Shown one piece after another: positions 18,673-27,483 of a DNA stretch of 64,000 nt (position 1 is its first letter; each line of letters begins with the position of its first letter). This stretch comes from Chryseobacterium aquifrigidense (GTDB lineage Bacteria > Bacteroidota > Bacteroidia > Flavobacteriales > Weeksellaceae), in the NCBI RefSeq assembly GCF_006716485.1, contig NZ_VFPD01000001.1, positions 458,760 to 522,759 of the forward strand. Reading direction: 5' to 3'. The notes beneath the pieces are model-generated. The model did not search any database, was not told the origin of the DNA, and saw only the letters and a program-made list of their open reading frames with translations. The translations under genes and the position numbers were made by a program.

Positions 18673-19878
18673 CTAACTCAGCTCAAAAAGCGTAATTTCC
18701 GGTAATACACCCACTCTTCCCGGATAGCCCAATACTCCAAACCCTCTGTTGACATACAGCAGCTTTCCTTCGCTTTCATATAAATCTGCCCATTTTGGAT
18801 ATTTGTATTGTACCGGTGACCATTTTACATTTTTAAGATCCAGACCAAACTGCATTCCATGGGTGTGTCCCGAAAGGGTTAAATGGATATTTGCAGGATG
18901 TTTTTTTACCACATAATCAAAATGGGTAGGGTCGTGGCTCATTAAAATTTTGGTAGCAGATTCCGGCACGCCTTTTAGAGCATCATCTATTTTTCCGAAT
19001 TGAGGGAATGGTTTCAGCCCCCAGTTTTCAACGCCCAGAATGTATAGTTTTTCTCCGTTTTTTTCTATGACTCTGTGCTCGTTTCTCAACATATCAAAAC
19101 CAGCCTGCTTTTCATAACTAATCAGTGTGTCAAGGTTTTCTTTTTTGGCTGCAGGTGATTCCCAGGATACATAATCTCCGTAATCATGGTTCCCTAATAC
19201 TGCAAATTTGCCATCTTTAGCCTGGATTTTTGAAAATAAAGGAATGAAAGGTTTGAATTCATCCGCAACGTTATTTACCATATCTCCGGTAAATAATACC
19301 AGGTCGGGCTTTTGTTCATTAATCAGCTCAATGGCGTGCTCTAATTTGCTGGGATCAGAAAAACTCCCACTGTGAACATCTGAAATCTGGATGATTTTGT
19401 AGCCTTTAAAGCTTTGGGGAAGGTTGGCAAAATTTACTCTTACTCTTCTCACTTTATGTCTGTACTTCCCAAACGTAATTCCATCTATGAAAAGAGCAGA
19501 AAGAACACCACTCATTCCCAATCCTACAAGACTCAGGAACTTTCGTCTTTCCGGAAAGAAATTTTCCGAGGGCTTGGCAAAACCGATCAGATAACCTCCG
19601 GTTCTTATAATATCATCAATTAATAAAAACAGAACTACGAAGATTTTTGGAAGAATGAAAATCAAAAATAATGAAATCATGATCTGGGCTCTTACCATAC
19701 TTTTGTCTGATCTTTGGTAGTGGGTAACTTCATAGGCGAAAATACCATACACCGCTAAAGATATGACCCAATATCCGATTCTGATCCAGAAATTATCGGT
19801 AAGTGTTCTGATAGCCTGATAAATATACACTTCCAAAAACAGGAAGATTCCGGCGATGATTAAAAAATTCTTTTGCAT
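18673..19878 (-). CDS. Membrane-anchored metallophosphoesterase (YkuE/YaeI-like)
   Basis: A 401-residue protein with about four N-terminal TM segments (first ~125 residues), a further hydrophobic stretch near 145, and a calcineurin-like phosphoesterase domain. Metal ligands are in ISDVHSG, FTGDMVNN, LGNHDYGDY, LMSHDPTHF and SGHTHGMQFG. YkuE acts on lipid-linked or UDP-diacylglucosamine-type substrates in some bacteria, but the substrate here is unknown. Convergent with the NodB-like gene across a repeat gap. Confidence 0.88.
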   Translation of the reverse strand: MQKNFLIIAGIFLFLEVYIYQAIRTLTDNFWIRIGYWVISLAVYGIFAYEVTHYQRSDKSMVRAQIMISLFLIFILPKIFVVLFLLIDDIIRTGGYLIGFAKPSENFFPERRKFLSLVGLGMSGVLSALFIDGITFGKYRHKVRRVRVNFANLPQSFKGYKIIQISDVHSGSFSDPSKLEHAIELINEQKPDLVLFTGDMVNNVADEFKPFIPLFSKIQAKDGKFAVLGNHDYGDYVSWESPAAKKENLDTLISYEKQAGFDMLRNEHRVIEKNGEKLYILGVENWGLKPFPQFGKIDDALKGVPESATKILMSHDPTHFDYVVKKHPANIHLTLSGHTHGMQFGLDLKNVKWSPVQYKYPKWADLYESEGKLLYVNRGFGVLGYPGRVGVLPEITLFELS

Positions 19879-19886
19879 GTTCTGAT

Positions 19887-19923
19887 CAAAAAAAGCACAA
19901 AGAATAAACTTCCCTGTGCTTTT
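19887..19923 (-). terminator. Terminator of KAS III-like gene
   Basis: On the minus strand the stem is AAAAGCACA / TGTGCTTTT with a 15-nt loop and a T run; it sits between the KAS III-like stop (19945) and the next gene's start. Confidence 0.65.
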
Positions 19924-19944
19924 ATATTTTTAATGGTTTAAATA

Positions 19945-21018
19945 TTACTTTTTAGGAAATCTATAAACGATAGCATTGATGTTCATTCCGGCACCTACCG
20001 AAGTCATCACAATGTTACCATTATCTTTAAACGATTGACCCTCCATTTTTCCTTTAATTATTAAATCATACATAGTAGGAATTGTTGCTACAGAGGTGTT
20101 TCCAAGATCCTGAATCGTCATAGGAGAGATCGCATGATCATACTCTTTTACATCATATAGTCTGTGAAGTCTTTCAATCATGGCATAATCCATTTTAGCA
20201 TTTGCCTGATGAATTAAGATTTTATCTATATCTTTAATAGAAAGACCTGCGTCTGTGATCGTTTCTTTTATGGCAACCGGTACGTTTTTAAGAGCGTATT
20301 CGTAGATTTTTCTTCCCAGCATTCTTACATAAAGACGTTTTTGGTCTACTTCTTTATTGATAGATGGCTGGTTTTCAAGATAATTTAATTCCGGTCCGTT
20401 ATCACAAATAGTGTTGTGAGCAATGATTCCAACATTTTCCTCATCTGTTGCTTTTACCACTACAGCTCCGGCGCCGTCTGCAAAGATCATTCTGTTTCTG
20501 TCATGCGGATCTGTTACTCGGCTTAAAGTTTCTCCTCCGATAACAAGAATTGTTTTAGCTACTTTAGCTTTAATAAGGTTATCAGCCAAAATCATTGCTT
20601 CTACCCATCCCGGACATCCGAAAAGCATATCATACGTTACGCATTTTCTGTTTTTGATCCCCAGTTTATTTTTTACTCTTGCTGCCATGGTAGGCATAAA
20701 ATCAGCATATCCGTTTTCGGTAACCTCCCCGAAATTGCTTGCGTAGATGATATAATCCAATTCTTCGCCGTCTACTTTTGCATCCTCAAGGGCAATTTTT
20801 GCAGCTTCATAACCGATTTGAGAGTTGGAAAGATCATCCTCAATGAATCTCCTGTTTTCGATTTCTGTAATCTCTACAAATTTCGCAATGGTCTCTTCCA
20901 CAGGCTTTTCAATCTTTACTCCGTCTTCAGTGTAGAACTCGGAATTCATGAAGTAATCTCTACCAATAACTCTGTTCGGAATATAACATCCAGAGCCAAT
21001 AATGATCGTATTCGGCAT
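19945..21018 (-). CDS. 3-oxoacyl-ACP synthase III family protein
   Basis: A 357-residue thiolase-fold condensing enzyme of the KAS III/FabH group. The triad is Cys in MLFGCPGWVEA, His in ILIHQANAKM and Asn in QDLGNTSVATIPTMYDL; GAGAVV and the end motif VGAGMNINAIVYRFP are also present. FabH starts fatty acid synthesis from acetyl-CoA, but genomes of this type often carry several paralogues for aryl polyene or branched-chain products, and nothing adjacent fixes the role. The gene stands alone. Confidence 0.85.
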   Translation of the reverse strand: MPNTIIIGSGCYIPNRVIGRDYFMNSEFYTEDGVKIEKPVEETIAKFVEITEIENRRFIEDDLSNSQIGYEAAKIALEDAKVDGEELDYIIYASNFGEVTENGYADFMPTMAARVKNKLGIKNRKCVTYDMLFGCPGWVEAMILADNLIKAKVAKTILVIGGETLSRVTDPHDRNRMIFADGAGAVVVKATDEENVGIIAHNTICDNGPELNYLENQPSINKEVDQKRLYVRMLGRKIYEYALKNVPVAIKETITDAGLSIKDIDKILIHQANAKMDYAMIERLHRLYDVKEYDHAISPMTIQDLGNTSVATIPTMYDLIIKGKMEGQSFKDNGNIVMTSVGAGMNINAIVYRFPKK

Positions 21019-21089
21019 TCGTTTATATGATTTTTTTAAAGATGCAAAGTTAATAATTAATATTAATAACGGAGAATTAAAAATATTAT

Positions 21090-21097
21090 TAAATTTG
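21090..21097 (+). promoter_or_regulatory. -7 box TAAATTTG for the 21120-22424 unit
   Basis: TAnnTTTG match 22 nt before ATG 21120; no clear -33 element. Confidence 0.45.
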
Positions 21098-21119
21098 CAA
21101 AAATTGTACTTTACAATCT

Positions 21120-21689
21120 ATGAAAAACAACTCGTCCTTAAAAGGCTTACTTATTGCAGCTGTGGCGTTTATCGTTGCCTTTGGGATCTACTTCCTTTTT
21201 TTAGCCAAGAAGAATTATTATGTTGTAGATAATCCTACCCCGAATACGTATTACTTTAAGATCAATAACGGATCTGAAGGAATTATTTCTGCGGGGCAGT
21301 ATGTGCATGTGGATTTGAATAAAGGGAAAAACTCTATTCAGGTTTTTGATCAGAACAAGAAAATGCTTTACGATTCAGCATTTGAAGTCAATAAACTTCG
21401 TGGTCTGATTAATATTACCCATCAGGATTACTACGTAAATGATCAGTATTACGGATACAATCTTAAAAAAGATTCGTTACTGGCCAACCTTGATAAAACT
21501 GTTATTGACGGAAAGGATTATTACGGAGGAGCAAGACGCTTCAATAAGCTTTACACAGAAGATTTTTATTACAATGTAGATGAAGACTATGACAAAGTGA
21601 TCAAAAATATCCAGAAAGTGGAGTCACGATCCAAAATCTTCAGAAAGCAGGATTACCTAAATTATTACAAAGAATATTACAAGTTTTAA
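21120..21689 (+). CDS. Membrane-anchored hypothetical protein
   Basis: A 189-residue protein with one N-terminal TM helix (GLLIAAVAFIVAFGIYFLFL) and a Tyr/Asp/Lys-rich outer domain (PNTYYFKINNGSEGIISAGQ, DYYVNDQYYGYNL, TEDFYYNVDEDYDKVIKN). I do not recognise a family. It is the first gene of a tight run with ubiE (3-nt gap) and porT, so it may be envelope-related, but this is context only. Confidence 0.75.
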   Translation: MKNNSSLKGLLIAAVAFIVAFGIYFLFLAKKNYYVVDNPTPNTYYFKINNGSEGIISAGQYVHVDLNKGKNSIQVFDQNKKMLYDSAFEVNKLRGLINITHQDYYVNDQYYGYNLKKDSLLANLDKTVIDGKDYYGGARRFNKLYTEDFYYNVDEDYDKVIKNIQKVESRSKIFRKQDYLNYYKEYYKF

Positions 21690-21692
21690 GTT

Positions 21693-22424
21693 TTGACAAA
21701 AGATATCACCAAAGTTACTCCCTACAATTCAGAGGCTACAAAAAAAAGCCAGGTAGAGGATATGTTCGACAACATTGCACCGAAGTATGACCTTCTGAAC
21801 CATGTTTTATCCATGAAAATTGACGTTCTGTGGAGAAATAAACTGGTAAGATGGATGAAAAATGATAATCCGCAGGAAGTGCTGGATGTGGCTACAGGAA
21901 CAGGAGATCTGGCAATTACTATTGAAAAAGGAACCGGTTCTAAAGTAGTTGGATTAGATTTATCACAACAAATGCTGAATGTTGGCGTTATTAAAATAAA
22001 AAAACTTAAATTAGACGGCAAAATTTCCATGCAAAAAGGAGATGCAGAAAATTTACCTTTCGAGGACAATAGATTTGATGCTGTTTCCGTTGCATTTGGA
22101 GTAAGGAATTTTGAAAACCTTACCAAAGGTTTGGCAGAGTTAAGAAGAGTAGTTAAAGATAACAAAAGTGTTTATATACTGGAGTTTTCAAAGGTTGAGG
22201 GTTTCATGGGACCATTTTATATGTTTTACTTCAAAAATATATTACCTGCCATCGGCAGATTGGTTTCTAAGGATAATAGGGCGTATACATACCTTCCGGA
22301 TTCTGTAAATGCTTTTCCTTTCGGGGAGAAGATGAAGCAAATTCTTTTAGATACGGGATTTAAGAAAGTTGAATATAAAAAATTAAGTTTAGGTATAGCC
22401 ACAATTTATAAAGCAACAAAGTAA
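21693..22424 (+). CDS. ubiE: Demethylmenaquinone methyltransferase (UbiE/MenG)
   Basis: Cytosolic SAM-dependent C-methyltransferase for the last step of menaquinone synthesis. The SAM motif is VLDVATGTGDLAI (about 65-77), with GLDLSQQMLNVG, GDAENLPFEDNRFDAV and AFGVRNFENL. The start must be TTG 21693: an in-frame stop (the TAA of the upstream gene, 21687-21689) precedes it and the next ATG would remove conserved N-terminal residues. Followed 3 nt later by porT, an order I know from other flavobacteria. Confidence 0.94.
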   Translation: MTKDITKVTPYNSEATKKSQVEDMFDNIAPKYDLLNHVLSMKIDVLWRNKLVRWMKNDNPQEVLDVATGTGDLAITIEKGTGSKVVGLDLSQQMLNVGVIKIKKLKLDGKISMQKGDAENLPFEDNRFDAVSVAFGVRNFENLTKGLAELRRVVKDNKSVYILEFSKVEGFMGPFYMFYFKNILPAIGRLVSKDNRAYTYLPDSVNAFPFGEKMKQILLDTGFKKVEYKKLSLGIATIYKATK

Positions 22425-22427
22425 CCT

Positions 22428-23210
22428 ATGAATAAATTTCTATTAAAAGCACTGGTTTTAACCTCAGTAAATGTTGCCGTTTTTGCAAACGCGCAATTCA
22501 GAACCCGAAACAGAATGGATAAGTTGGAAGATTTCGACGAACAGAAATTCAGTTGGGGGTTTTATTTGAACGGGAACAGACTGGATTACCGCATTGTTTT
22601 GCATCCGAAATATGGGATGAATGATAATGAAAACCTTGTTACCTCTAAGGAAAGTTATAGTTTCGGTGCCGGGCTTATTGCAAAATGGAGACTGAATGAC
22701 TATCTTGATGTAAGAGTAGAACCAGGATTACAGTTTGCGCAAAGACAGTTGACTTTTAATACTCAATCCAATGACATTTATGCAGGTGGATCTTTAACCA
22801 ATCCTCCTTTTATGCCATTCCCTTTACAGGAAAAGGATAAAGTAAGAGAAATTAAATCTACTTTGATTGATATTCCGGTGCTTCTGGAACTTCATGGTCA
22901 AAGATGGTACAATTCAAGACCTTACGTTGCTGCAGGGGTAAACTATGTGGTCAACCTTCAGTCTAACTCAAGTTCTACAGATGACAACATGCAGGGAATC
23001 TACAGATCCACAACACATAATTTTGCTTGGTCTGCAGAAATGGGTATTCAGTTTTATTTCAACAAGTTTAAACTGACTCCTGCGGTAAGAGGAACATTCT
23101 TCATGAACAACGAAAAAGTGGCAGATAACGCTACTACACCTCCTTACTGGTCATCTGCGATCTCTACATTGCAGACAAGAGCAGTAATGTTCGTTCTGAA
23201 ATTTGAATAA
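22428..23210 (+). CDS. porT: Type IX secretion system protein PorT/SprT
   Basis: A 260-residue outer-membrane beta-barrel protein with a signal peptide (cleavage near FANAQFRTR). PorT (P. gingivalis) and SprT (F. johnsoniae) are needed for type IX secretion and, in gliders, motility. Features are DFDEQKFSWGFYLNGN, LNDYLDVRVEPGLQFAQRQ, IDIPVLLELHGQRW, RPYVAAGVNY and alternating strands to a terminal aromatic (FVLKFE). The position after ubiE supports the call. A generic PorT-like OM protein is the alternative. It ends at a strong terminator. Confidence 0.85.
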   Translation: MNKFLLKALVLTSVNVAVFANAQFRTRNRMDKLEDFDEQKFSWGFYLNGNRLDYRIVLHPKYGMNDNENLVTSKESYSFGAGLIAKWRLNDYLDVRVEPGLQFAQRQLTFNTQSNDIYAGGSLTNPPFMPFPLQEKDKVREIKSTLIDIPVLLELHGQRWYNSRPYVAAGVNYVVNLQSNSSSTDDNMQGIYRSTTHNFAWSAEMGIQFYFNKFKLTPAVRGTFFMNNEKVADNATTPPYWSSAISTLQTRAVMFVLKFE

Positions 23211-23233
23211 AAATATTCTATTGAAAAATACAC

Positions 23234-23260
23234 AGGAGGTGCACTAGCGCCTCCTTTTTT
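23234..23260 (+). terminator. Terminator after porT
   Basis: Stem AGGAGGTGC / GCGCCTCCT with loop ACTA, then a T run. A TTG at 23262 lies in its tail and cannot be a real start. Confidence 0.9.
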
Positions 23261-23292
23261 ATTGTTATATCAAAATATAGAGTGTTTTATTT

Positions 23293-23321
23293 TTGTTAGT
23301 GTTATTATTTTTTTATTTTTG
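23293..23321 (+). promoter_or_regulatory. Promoter of the coiled-coil gene-zapA unit
   Basis: TTG at 23293-23295, 18-nt spacer, TATTTTTG at 23314-23321; transcription would begin about 20 nt before ATG 23349. A second TATTTTTG (23288-23295) overlaps the -33 element. Confidence 0.6.
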
Positions 23322-23348
23322 CTTTTAGTTAGAATATACAAACCTGAA

Positions 23349-23651
23349 ATGCTTCAAGATTTAGAAAACAATTTTTCAGAATTAGAGAGAAAGATTTCGA
23401 CTCTGCAAAAGAACTATAAAAATCTTACAGAAAATTTAAAAGAATTAAATATTGAGCATGAAGAGTTGAAGAAGAAATATGATGAGGAGAGAAGAAAGAA
23501 TCAGGTATTAGCAGAAGAACAAAAAAATATAAAACTTTATTCAGCAATATCAGGAAATCCTGAACACAATAGGTTAATGAAAAACCATATCAACAGATTG
23601 GTAAAAGAGATTGATTTCTGTATTGCTCAGCTTCAAAACAGTGGATTATAA
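23349..23651 (+). CDS. Small coiled-coil protein upstream of zapA
   Basis: Start placed at ATG 23349, downstream of a good promoter and of the porT terminator; a longer TTG-initiated reading from 23262 adds a spurious hydrophobic N terminus. The 100-residue product is almost wholly coiled coil (MLQDLENNFSELERKISTLQ, LNIEHEELKKKYDEERRK) with a short helical tail ending IDFCIAQLQNSGL. Its stop overlaps the zapA ATG (TAATG). Similar small coiled-coil proteins precede zapA in other Bacteroidetes as I recall. A ZapB-like division role is an inference. Confidence 0.75.
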   Translation: MLQDLENNFSELERKISTLQKNYKNLTENLKELNIEHEELKKKYDEERRKNQVLAEEQKNIKLYSAISGNPEHNRLMKNHINRLVKEIDFCIAQLQNSGL

Positions 23652-23938
23652 TGGAGGTAAGGAGAATAACCGTCAACATTGCAGGAAGAGTGTATCCGCT
23701 GAACGTACCGGCAGCAGAGGAAGAAACTTTGCGTAAAGTAGGGAAGCAGATCGAGAATATGATTAAAGATTTTGAACAGAATTTCGATGTAAGAGATAAA
23801 CAGGATGCTTTGGCAATGTGCGCCCTTAAACTGGGAACCAATGCAGAGGTATTTTCTCTGAACTACGAAAAAAATATTAATTCAACCAACGAAAGATTAA
23901 CGCAGATTAATCAGTCGTTGAATGAAATCGGGAAATAG
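23651..23938 (+). CDS. zapA: Cell division protein ZapA
   Basis: A 95-residue cytosolic FtsZ-ring stabiliser. The N-terminal globular part is RRITVNIAGRVYPLNVPAAE with EETLRKVGKQIENMI, and the rest is a C-terminal coiled coil. DKQDALAMCALKL matches the conserved ZapA helix. It overlaps the upstream coiled-coil gene by one base and is followed by a structured RNA, resembling the zapA-ssrS (6S RNA) order of gammaproteobacteria. Confidence 0.9.
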   Translation: MEVRRITVNIAGRVYPLNVPAAEEETLRKVGKQIENMIKDFEQNFDVRDKQDALAMCALKLGTNAEVFSLNYEKNINSTNERLTQINQSLNEIGK

Positions 23939-23956
23939 ATTTTTTTTCCTGAAAAG

Positions 23957-24132
23957 TACTGCCTACAATAATTCTAACACATTAAAGGTAAACTCAACGC
24001 TAAACAATTACCGAACAAATGTCCATCGAATGGCGTGCCGGATTTCCGGATTACAGACAGTGGAAATCAGTTCAAATCGTGTTGATTAGGAGTTTACTCT
24101 CAATCTCTGGATTATTGTGGGCTTTTTTTATT
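23957..24132 (+). ncRNA. 6S-like RNA (6S-Flavo type) between zapA and rny
   Basis: The ~175-nt non-coding gap folds into a long rod. Closing stem GCCTACAATAAT (23961-23972) pairs with ATTATTGTGGGC (24111-24122), followed by a T run as terminator. Inside, GTAAACTC (23988-23995) can pair with GAGTTTAC (24090-24097), CCGGA/TCCGG forms a hairpin near 24038, and CCAT/ATGG another near 24023. AACAC (23976-23980) with GTGTT (24079-24083) crosses the second helix, so it would be an alternative fold. Position after zapA, size, rod shape and U-rich end fit 6S RNA, which binds the housekeeping RNA polymerase. The family assignment needs a covariance-model search. Confidence 0.65.
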
Positions 24133-24171
24133 GAACAAGGATATGAATACAATTAAAACTCAATATAAATT

Positions 24172-25737
24172 ATGATAGAAGTTATAGTCGGTGTTGTTTG
24201 TTTAGTAATCGGAGCTGTCGTGGGAATGTTTTTTTCCAGAAGTTCTCTGAATACTAAAGCAAAATTCATCATAGATGATGCCAAGAAAAATGCCGAAAAC
24301 CTTATAGAAAAAGCTAACGTACAAGCTGAATCCATAAAGAAAGAAAAGAATCTTCAGGCTAAAGAAAAATTCCTGGAATTGAAATCACAGCATGACGCTG
24401 ACATTCAATCCCGCGAAAAGAAAATGCAGGAAGTTGAAAAGAGAACGAAAGACAAAGAGCATAAGCTGAATGATGAACTTAGCAAGACAGGAAAGCTTGA
24501 AAAAGACTTAGACAAGCAGATTGCAGATTATGCTAAGAAGAACGAAATTCTGGACAGAAAACAGCAGGAATTAGATATAGCTACTGCCAAGAAAGTAGAA
24601 ATACTTGAAAAAATCTCTAATTATACCGCAGAGGAAGCTAAAGCAGAATTGGTGGAAACTATGAGAGCTGAGGCAAAAACAAGAGCGCAGGCACATGTTC
24701 AGAGCATTATGGAAGAAGCTCAGCTGAATGCCAAGAATGAAGCAAGAAAGATTGTTATTCAGACGATTCAGAGAATTGGAACCGAGCAGGCTATCGAGAA
24801 TTCAGTATCAGTTTTCAACATTGAATCTGATGAAGTAAAAGGTAGAATTATCGGTAGAGAAGGTAGAAATATCCGTGCTTTAGAAGCGGTAACCGGAGTA
24901 GAAATTATTGTTGATGACACTCCTGAAGCTATCCTTCTTTCATGTTTCGATCCTGTAAGAAGAGAGATTGCAAGACTATCCCTTCACAGATTGGTAACCG
25001 ATGGTAGAATTCACCCGGCAAGAATCGAAGAAGTAGTAGAAAAAACTAGAAAACAGATTGAGGAGGAAATCATTGAAGTAGGTAAGAGAACGATCATTGA
25101 TTTAGGAATCCACGGATTACACCCTGAATTGATCAAAATCGTAGGTAGAATGAAATACCGTTCTTCTTATGGACAAAACTTACTACAGCACTCAAGAGAA
25201 GTAGCAAACATCGCTGCAACCATGGCTGCTGAGTTAGGATTAAACGTAAAATTAGCGAAAAGAGCAGGTCTTCTACACGATATTGGTAAAGTTCCTGAGC
25301 AGGAATCAGAATTACCACACGCACTATTAGGGATGCAGTGGGCTGAGAAATACGGTGAAAACCCTGAAGTGGTAAATGCTATTGGAGCTCACCACGACGA
25401 AATTGAAATGAAATCATTATTATCTCCGATTATTCAGGTTGCCGATGCAATCTCAGGAGCAAGACCGGGGGCAAGAAGACAGGTGTTGGAATCTTATATC
25501 CAGCGATTAAAAGATCTTGAATCTGCTGCATTAAGCTTCGATGGAGTATCCAGTGCTTATGCGATCCAGGCAGGTAGAGAACTGAGAGTAATGGTAGAGA
25601 GCGGAAAAGTAAATGACGAAGTAGCTTCTCAACTTTCTTACGATATCTCAGAGAAAATCCAGAATGAACTGACGTATCCGGGACAGGTAAAAGTAACAGT
25701 AATCAGAGAAACGAGAGCTGTGAATATTGCCAGATAA
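24172..25737 (+). CDS. rny: Ribonuclease Y
   Basis: A membrane-anchored endoribonuclease that initiates mRNA decay. The 521 residues comprise an N-terminal TM helix ([19 protein letters not shown]), a long coiled coil to about residue 210, a KH domain with [15 protein letters not shown] and an HD domain with [12 protein letters not shown] and [11 protein letters not shown]. The C-terminal [19 protein letters not shown] is typical. It follows the 6S-like RNA and ends at a terminator. Confidence 0.97.
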   Translation: MIEVIVGVVCLVIGAVVGMFFSRSSLNTKAKFIIDDAKKNAENLIEKANVQAESIKKEKNLQAKEKFLELKSQHDADIQSREKKMQEVEKRTKDKEHKLNDELSKTGKLEKDLDKQIADYAKKNEILDRKQQELDIATAKKVEILEKISNYTAEEAKAELVETMRAEAKTRAQAHVQSIMEEAQLNAKNEARKIVIQTIQRIGTEQAIENSVSVFNIESDEVKGRIIGREGRNIRALEAVTGVEIIVDDTPEAILLSCFDPVRREIARLSLHRLVTDGRIHPARIEEVVEKTRKQIEEEIIEVGKRTIIDLGIHGLHPELIKIVGRMKYRSSYGQNLLQHSREVANIAATMAAELGLNVKLAKRAGLLHDIGKVPEQESELPHALLGMQWAEKYGENPEVVNAIGAHHDEIEMKSLLSPIIQVADAISGARPGARRQVLESYIQRLKDLESAALSFDGVSSAYAIQAGRELRVMVESGKVNDEVASQLSYDISEKIQNELTYPGQVKVTVIRETRAVNIAR

Positions 25738-25760
25738 TAATCAGAAAAAGATATTTGATA

Positions 25761-25791
25761 AAAACCTTTCAAGAAATTGAAAGGTTTTTTA
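25761..25791 (+). terminator. Terminator of rny
   Basis: Stem AAAACCTTTCAA / TTGAAAGGTTTT, loop GAAA, T tail. Confidence 0.92.
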
Positions 25792-25810
25792 TTTTTATCA
25801 AAACTTAAAA

Positions 25811-27052
25811 ATGCAAGAACTGTCCCTGTCTTCAAAACTGAAGTACATTTTTTCTATCCCCGTTATTATTTCTGCGCTCGGCTATTTTGTAGATATCTAT
25901 GACCTCCTTTTATTCGGGATTGTCAGAATACCCAGTTTAAAAGCTTTGGGGCTTAATCCGGATGCGGACGGGACTTTTATTTTAAACTGTCAGATGGTAG
26001 GACTTCTTATCGGAGGCGTTTTCTGGGGTATTTTTGGAGATAAAAAAGGAAGACTTTCTGTACTTTTTGGGTCCATTTTAGTATACTCTTTAGCGAATAT
26101 TGCCTGTGGTTTCCTTCCTTATTTTCCAAAAGAGCATTTGCTGTACCAATATGCAGGTTTAAGGTTTATTGCAGGTATTGGGTTAGCTGGAGAACTTGGA
26201 GCTGGAATTACACTGGTTTCTGAAAGTCTGCCGAAAAGTTTAAGGGCAATCGGAACCTCCGTTGTTGCGGGTTTTGGTTTAATGGGAGCAGTTGTAGCTC
26301 AGCTTACCGTAGAACTGGCCGGAGGCTGGAATATTTCTTACATTATCGGTGGGATCATGGGAATTATGTTATTGGTACTGAGAATAAGCGTATCCGAATC
26401 CGGGATTTATAAAAATATTGAGCATAAAAATGTCTCCAAAGGAAACTTTCTATCCTTTTTCACCAATAAAGACAGATTGATAAGGTATTTAAAATGTATT
26501 GCAGTAGGATTGCCTACCTGGTATTGCATAGGGATTCTGGCTGTTTTGGCTAATCAGTTTGCTCCTGAATTAGGAATAAAGGACATCAACCCCGGAAAAG
26601 CAATTATGTGGGCTTATGTAGGGATTTCTGTCGGTGATCTCTTGAGTGGTTTTATTTCCCATGCTTTAAAATCACGGAAAATGGCCATCTTTTATATGTT
26701 GATTTTCACGCTGATCGGGGTGGCATTCATGTTATTCGGAAATACCAATACGGAAACAAAATATTACATGTTTTGTGTATGGCTGGGATTTGGAACAGGA
26801 TATTGGGCCATGTTTGTAACACTGGCGGCAGAACAGTTCGGGACCAATATCAGGAATACAGCAACCACAACGGTTCCCAACATGGTAAGGGGATTGGTGC
26901 CGGTAATGATATTTGCTTTTGATTCCCTTAAAGGTCATTTCGCGATTGTGGAAAGTGCTGCTATAGTAGGAGTGGTGGTATTCGGGCTGGCATTTTATTC
27001 TTCGCTTACCATTTCAGAGACCCACGACAGAGATCTTGAATTTACAGAATAA
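25811..27052 (+). CDS. MFS transporter, metabolite:H+ symporter type
   Basis: A 413-residue inner-membrane protein with about 12 TM segments. The loop 2-3 motif is present as GDKKGRLSVL (about 77-86) and the TM4-5 region has GIGLAGELGAGITLVSESLP, as in sugar or aromatic acid/H+ symporters. The substrate cannot be predicted. The start follows the rny terminator. Only a weak hairpin (TTGTTT/AAACAA, ~27060-27077) follows it. Confidence 0.87.
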   Translation: MQELSLSSKLKYIFSIPVIISALGYFVDIYDLLLFGIVRIPSLKALGLNPDADGTFILNCQMVGLLIGGVFWGIFGDKKGRLSVLFGSILVYSLANIACGFLPYFPKEHLLYQYAGLRFIAGIGLAGELGAGITLVSESLPKSLRAIGTSVVAGFGLMGAVVAQLTVELAGGWNISYIIGGIMGIMLLVLRISVSESGIYKNIEHKNVSKGNFLSFFTNKDRLIRYLKCIAVGLPTWYCIGILAVLANQFAPELGIKDINPGKAIMWAYVGISVGDLLSGFISHALKSRKMAIFYMLIFTLIGVAFMLFGNTNTETKYYMFCVWLGFGTGYWAMFVTLAAEQFGTNIRNTATTTVPNMVRGLVPVMIFAFDSLKGHFAIVESAAIVGVVVFGLAFYSSLTISETHDRDLEFTE

Positions 27053-27149
27053 TTTAACTTGTTTAAAAAAAAACAAATCATTATTCCTTATTTTGAATAC
27101 AATAATGAAGTTATAATCAATAAATTATTAATTTTTGTATTGATTTTTG

Positions 27150-27179
27150 TTGCGTGTAATTAATATTTGTTTAACTTTG
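27150..27179 (+). promoter_or_regulatory. Consensus Bacteroidetes promoter of the GG-leader peptide gene
   Basis: TTG (27150-27152), 19-nt spacer, TAACTTTG (27172-27179), an exact match to the flavobacterial consensus; the leader would be about 45 nt before ATG 27230. Confidence 0.75.
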
Positions 27180-27229
27180 GAAAGTAACTAAAACTATATT
27201 TTTAATCAAAACTAAACCACATGAACATT

Positions 27230-27403
27230 ATGAAAAATGCTAAAAAACTGAAAAAACAAGACTTGAAAAATATTACAGGTGGAGTAAGCGGTAAGCCGGA
27301 TTTATCTCTTTGCGGATGCAGCTGCTCAGGTGCTGTAACAGGTCCTGATTATTGCTCAATATATATGGGCTGTCTGCAGGTTTATACTTGCGGAGAGGTT
27401 TAA
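27230..27403 (+). CDS. Double-glycine leader, Cys-rich bacteriocin-like peptide
   Basis: A 57-residue peptide if started at ATG 27230 (an ATG nine bases upstream adds MNI). The N-terminal 18 residues (MKNAKKLKKQDLKNITGG) form a leader of the GG type that C39 peptidase ABC transporters cut. The predicted 39-residue core starts VSGKPDLSL and has six Cys, at core positions 10, 12, 14, 24, 30 and 36, suggesting disulfides or another modification. Similar short 'bacteriocin-like' ORFs are frequent in Chryseobacterium. No maturase, peptidase/exporter or immunity gene lies nearby. Strong own promoter and terminator. Confidence 0.8.
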   Translation: MKNAKKLKKQDLKNITGGVSGKPDLSLCGCSCSGAVTGPDYCSIYMGCLQVYTCGEV

Positions 27404-27445
27404 GAAATTATTTCAATACGAAATAAGCATTTCCACATTTAATAT

Positions 27446-27483
27446 GCAGAACCCTTTTGATTCCAAAAGGGTTCTGCTCTTTT
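27446..27483. terminator. Bidirectional terminator between GG peptide and yeiH
   Basis: Perfect 14-bp stem GCAGAACCCTTTTG / CAAAAGGGTTCTGC, loop ATTC, T-rich tail. Confidence 0.92.

Noticed and set aside
23262..23348. Hydrophobic N-terminal extension of the coiled-coil protein
   Set aside because: It starts with TTG in the tail of the porT terminator and spans the promoter.
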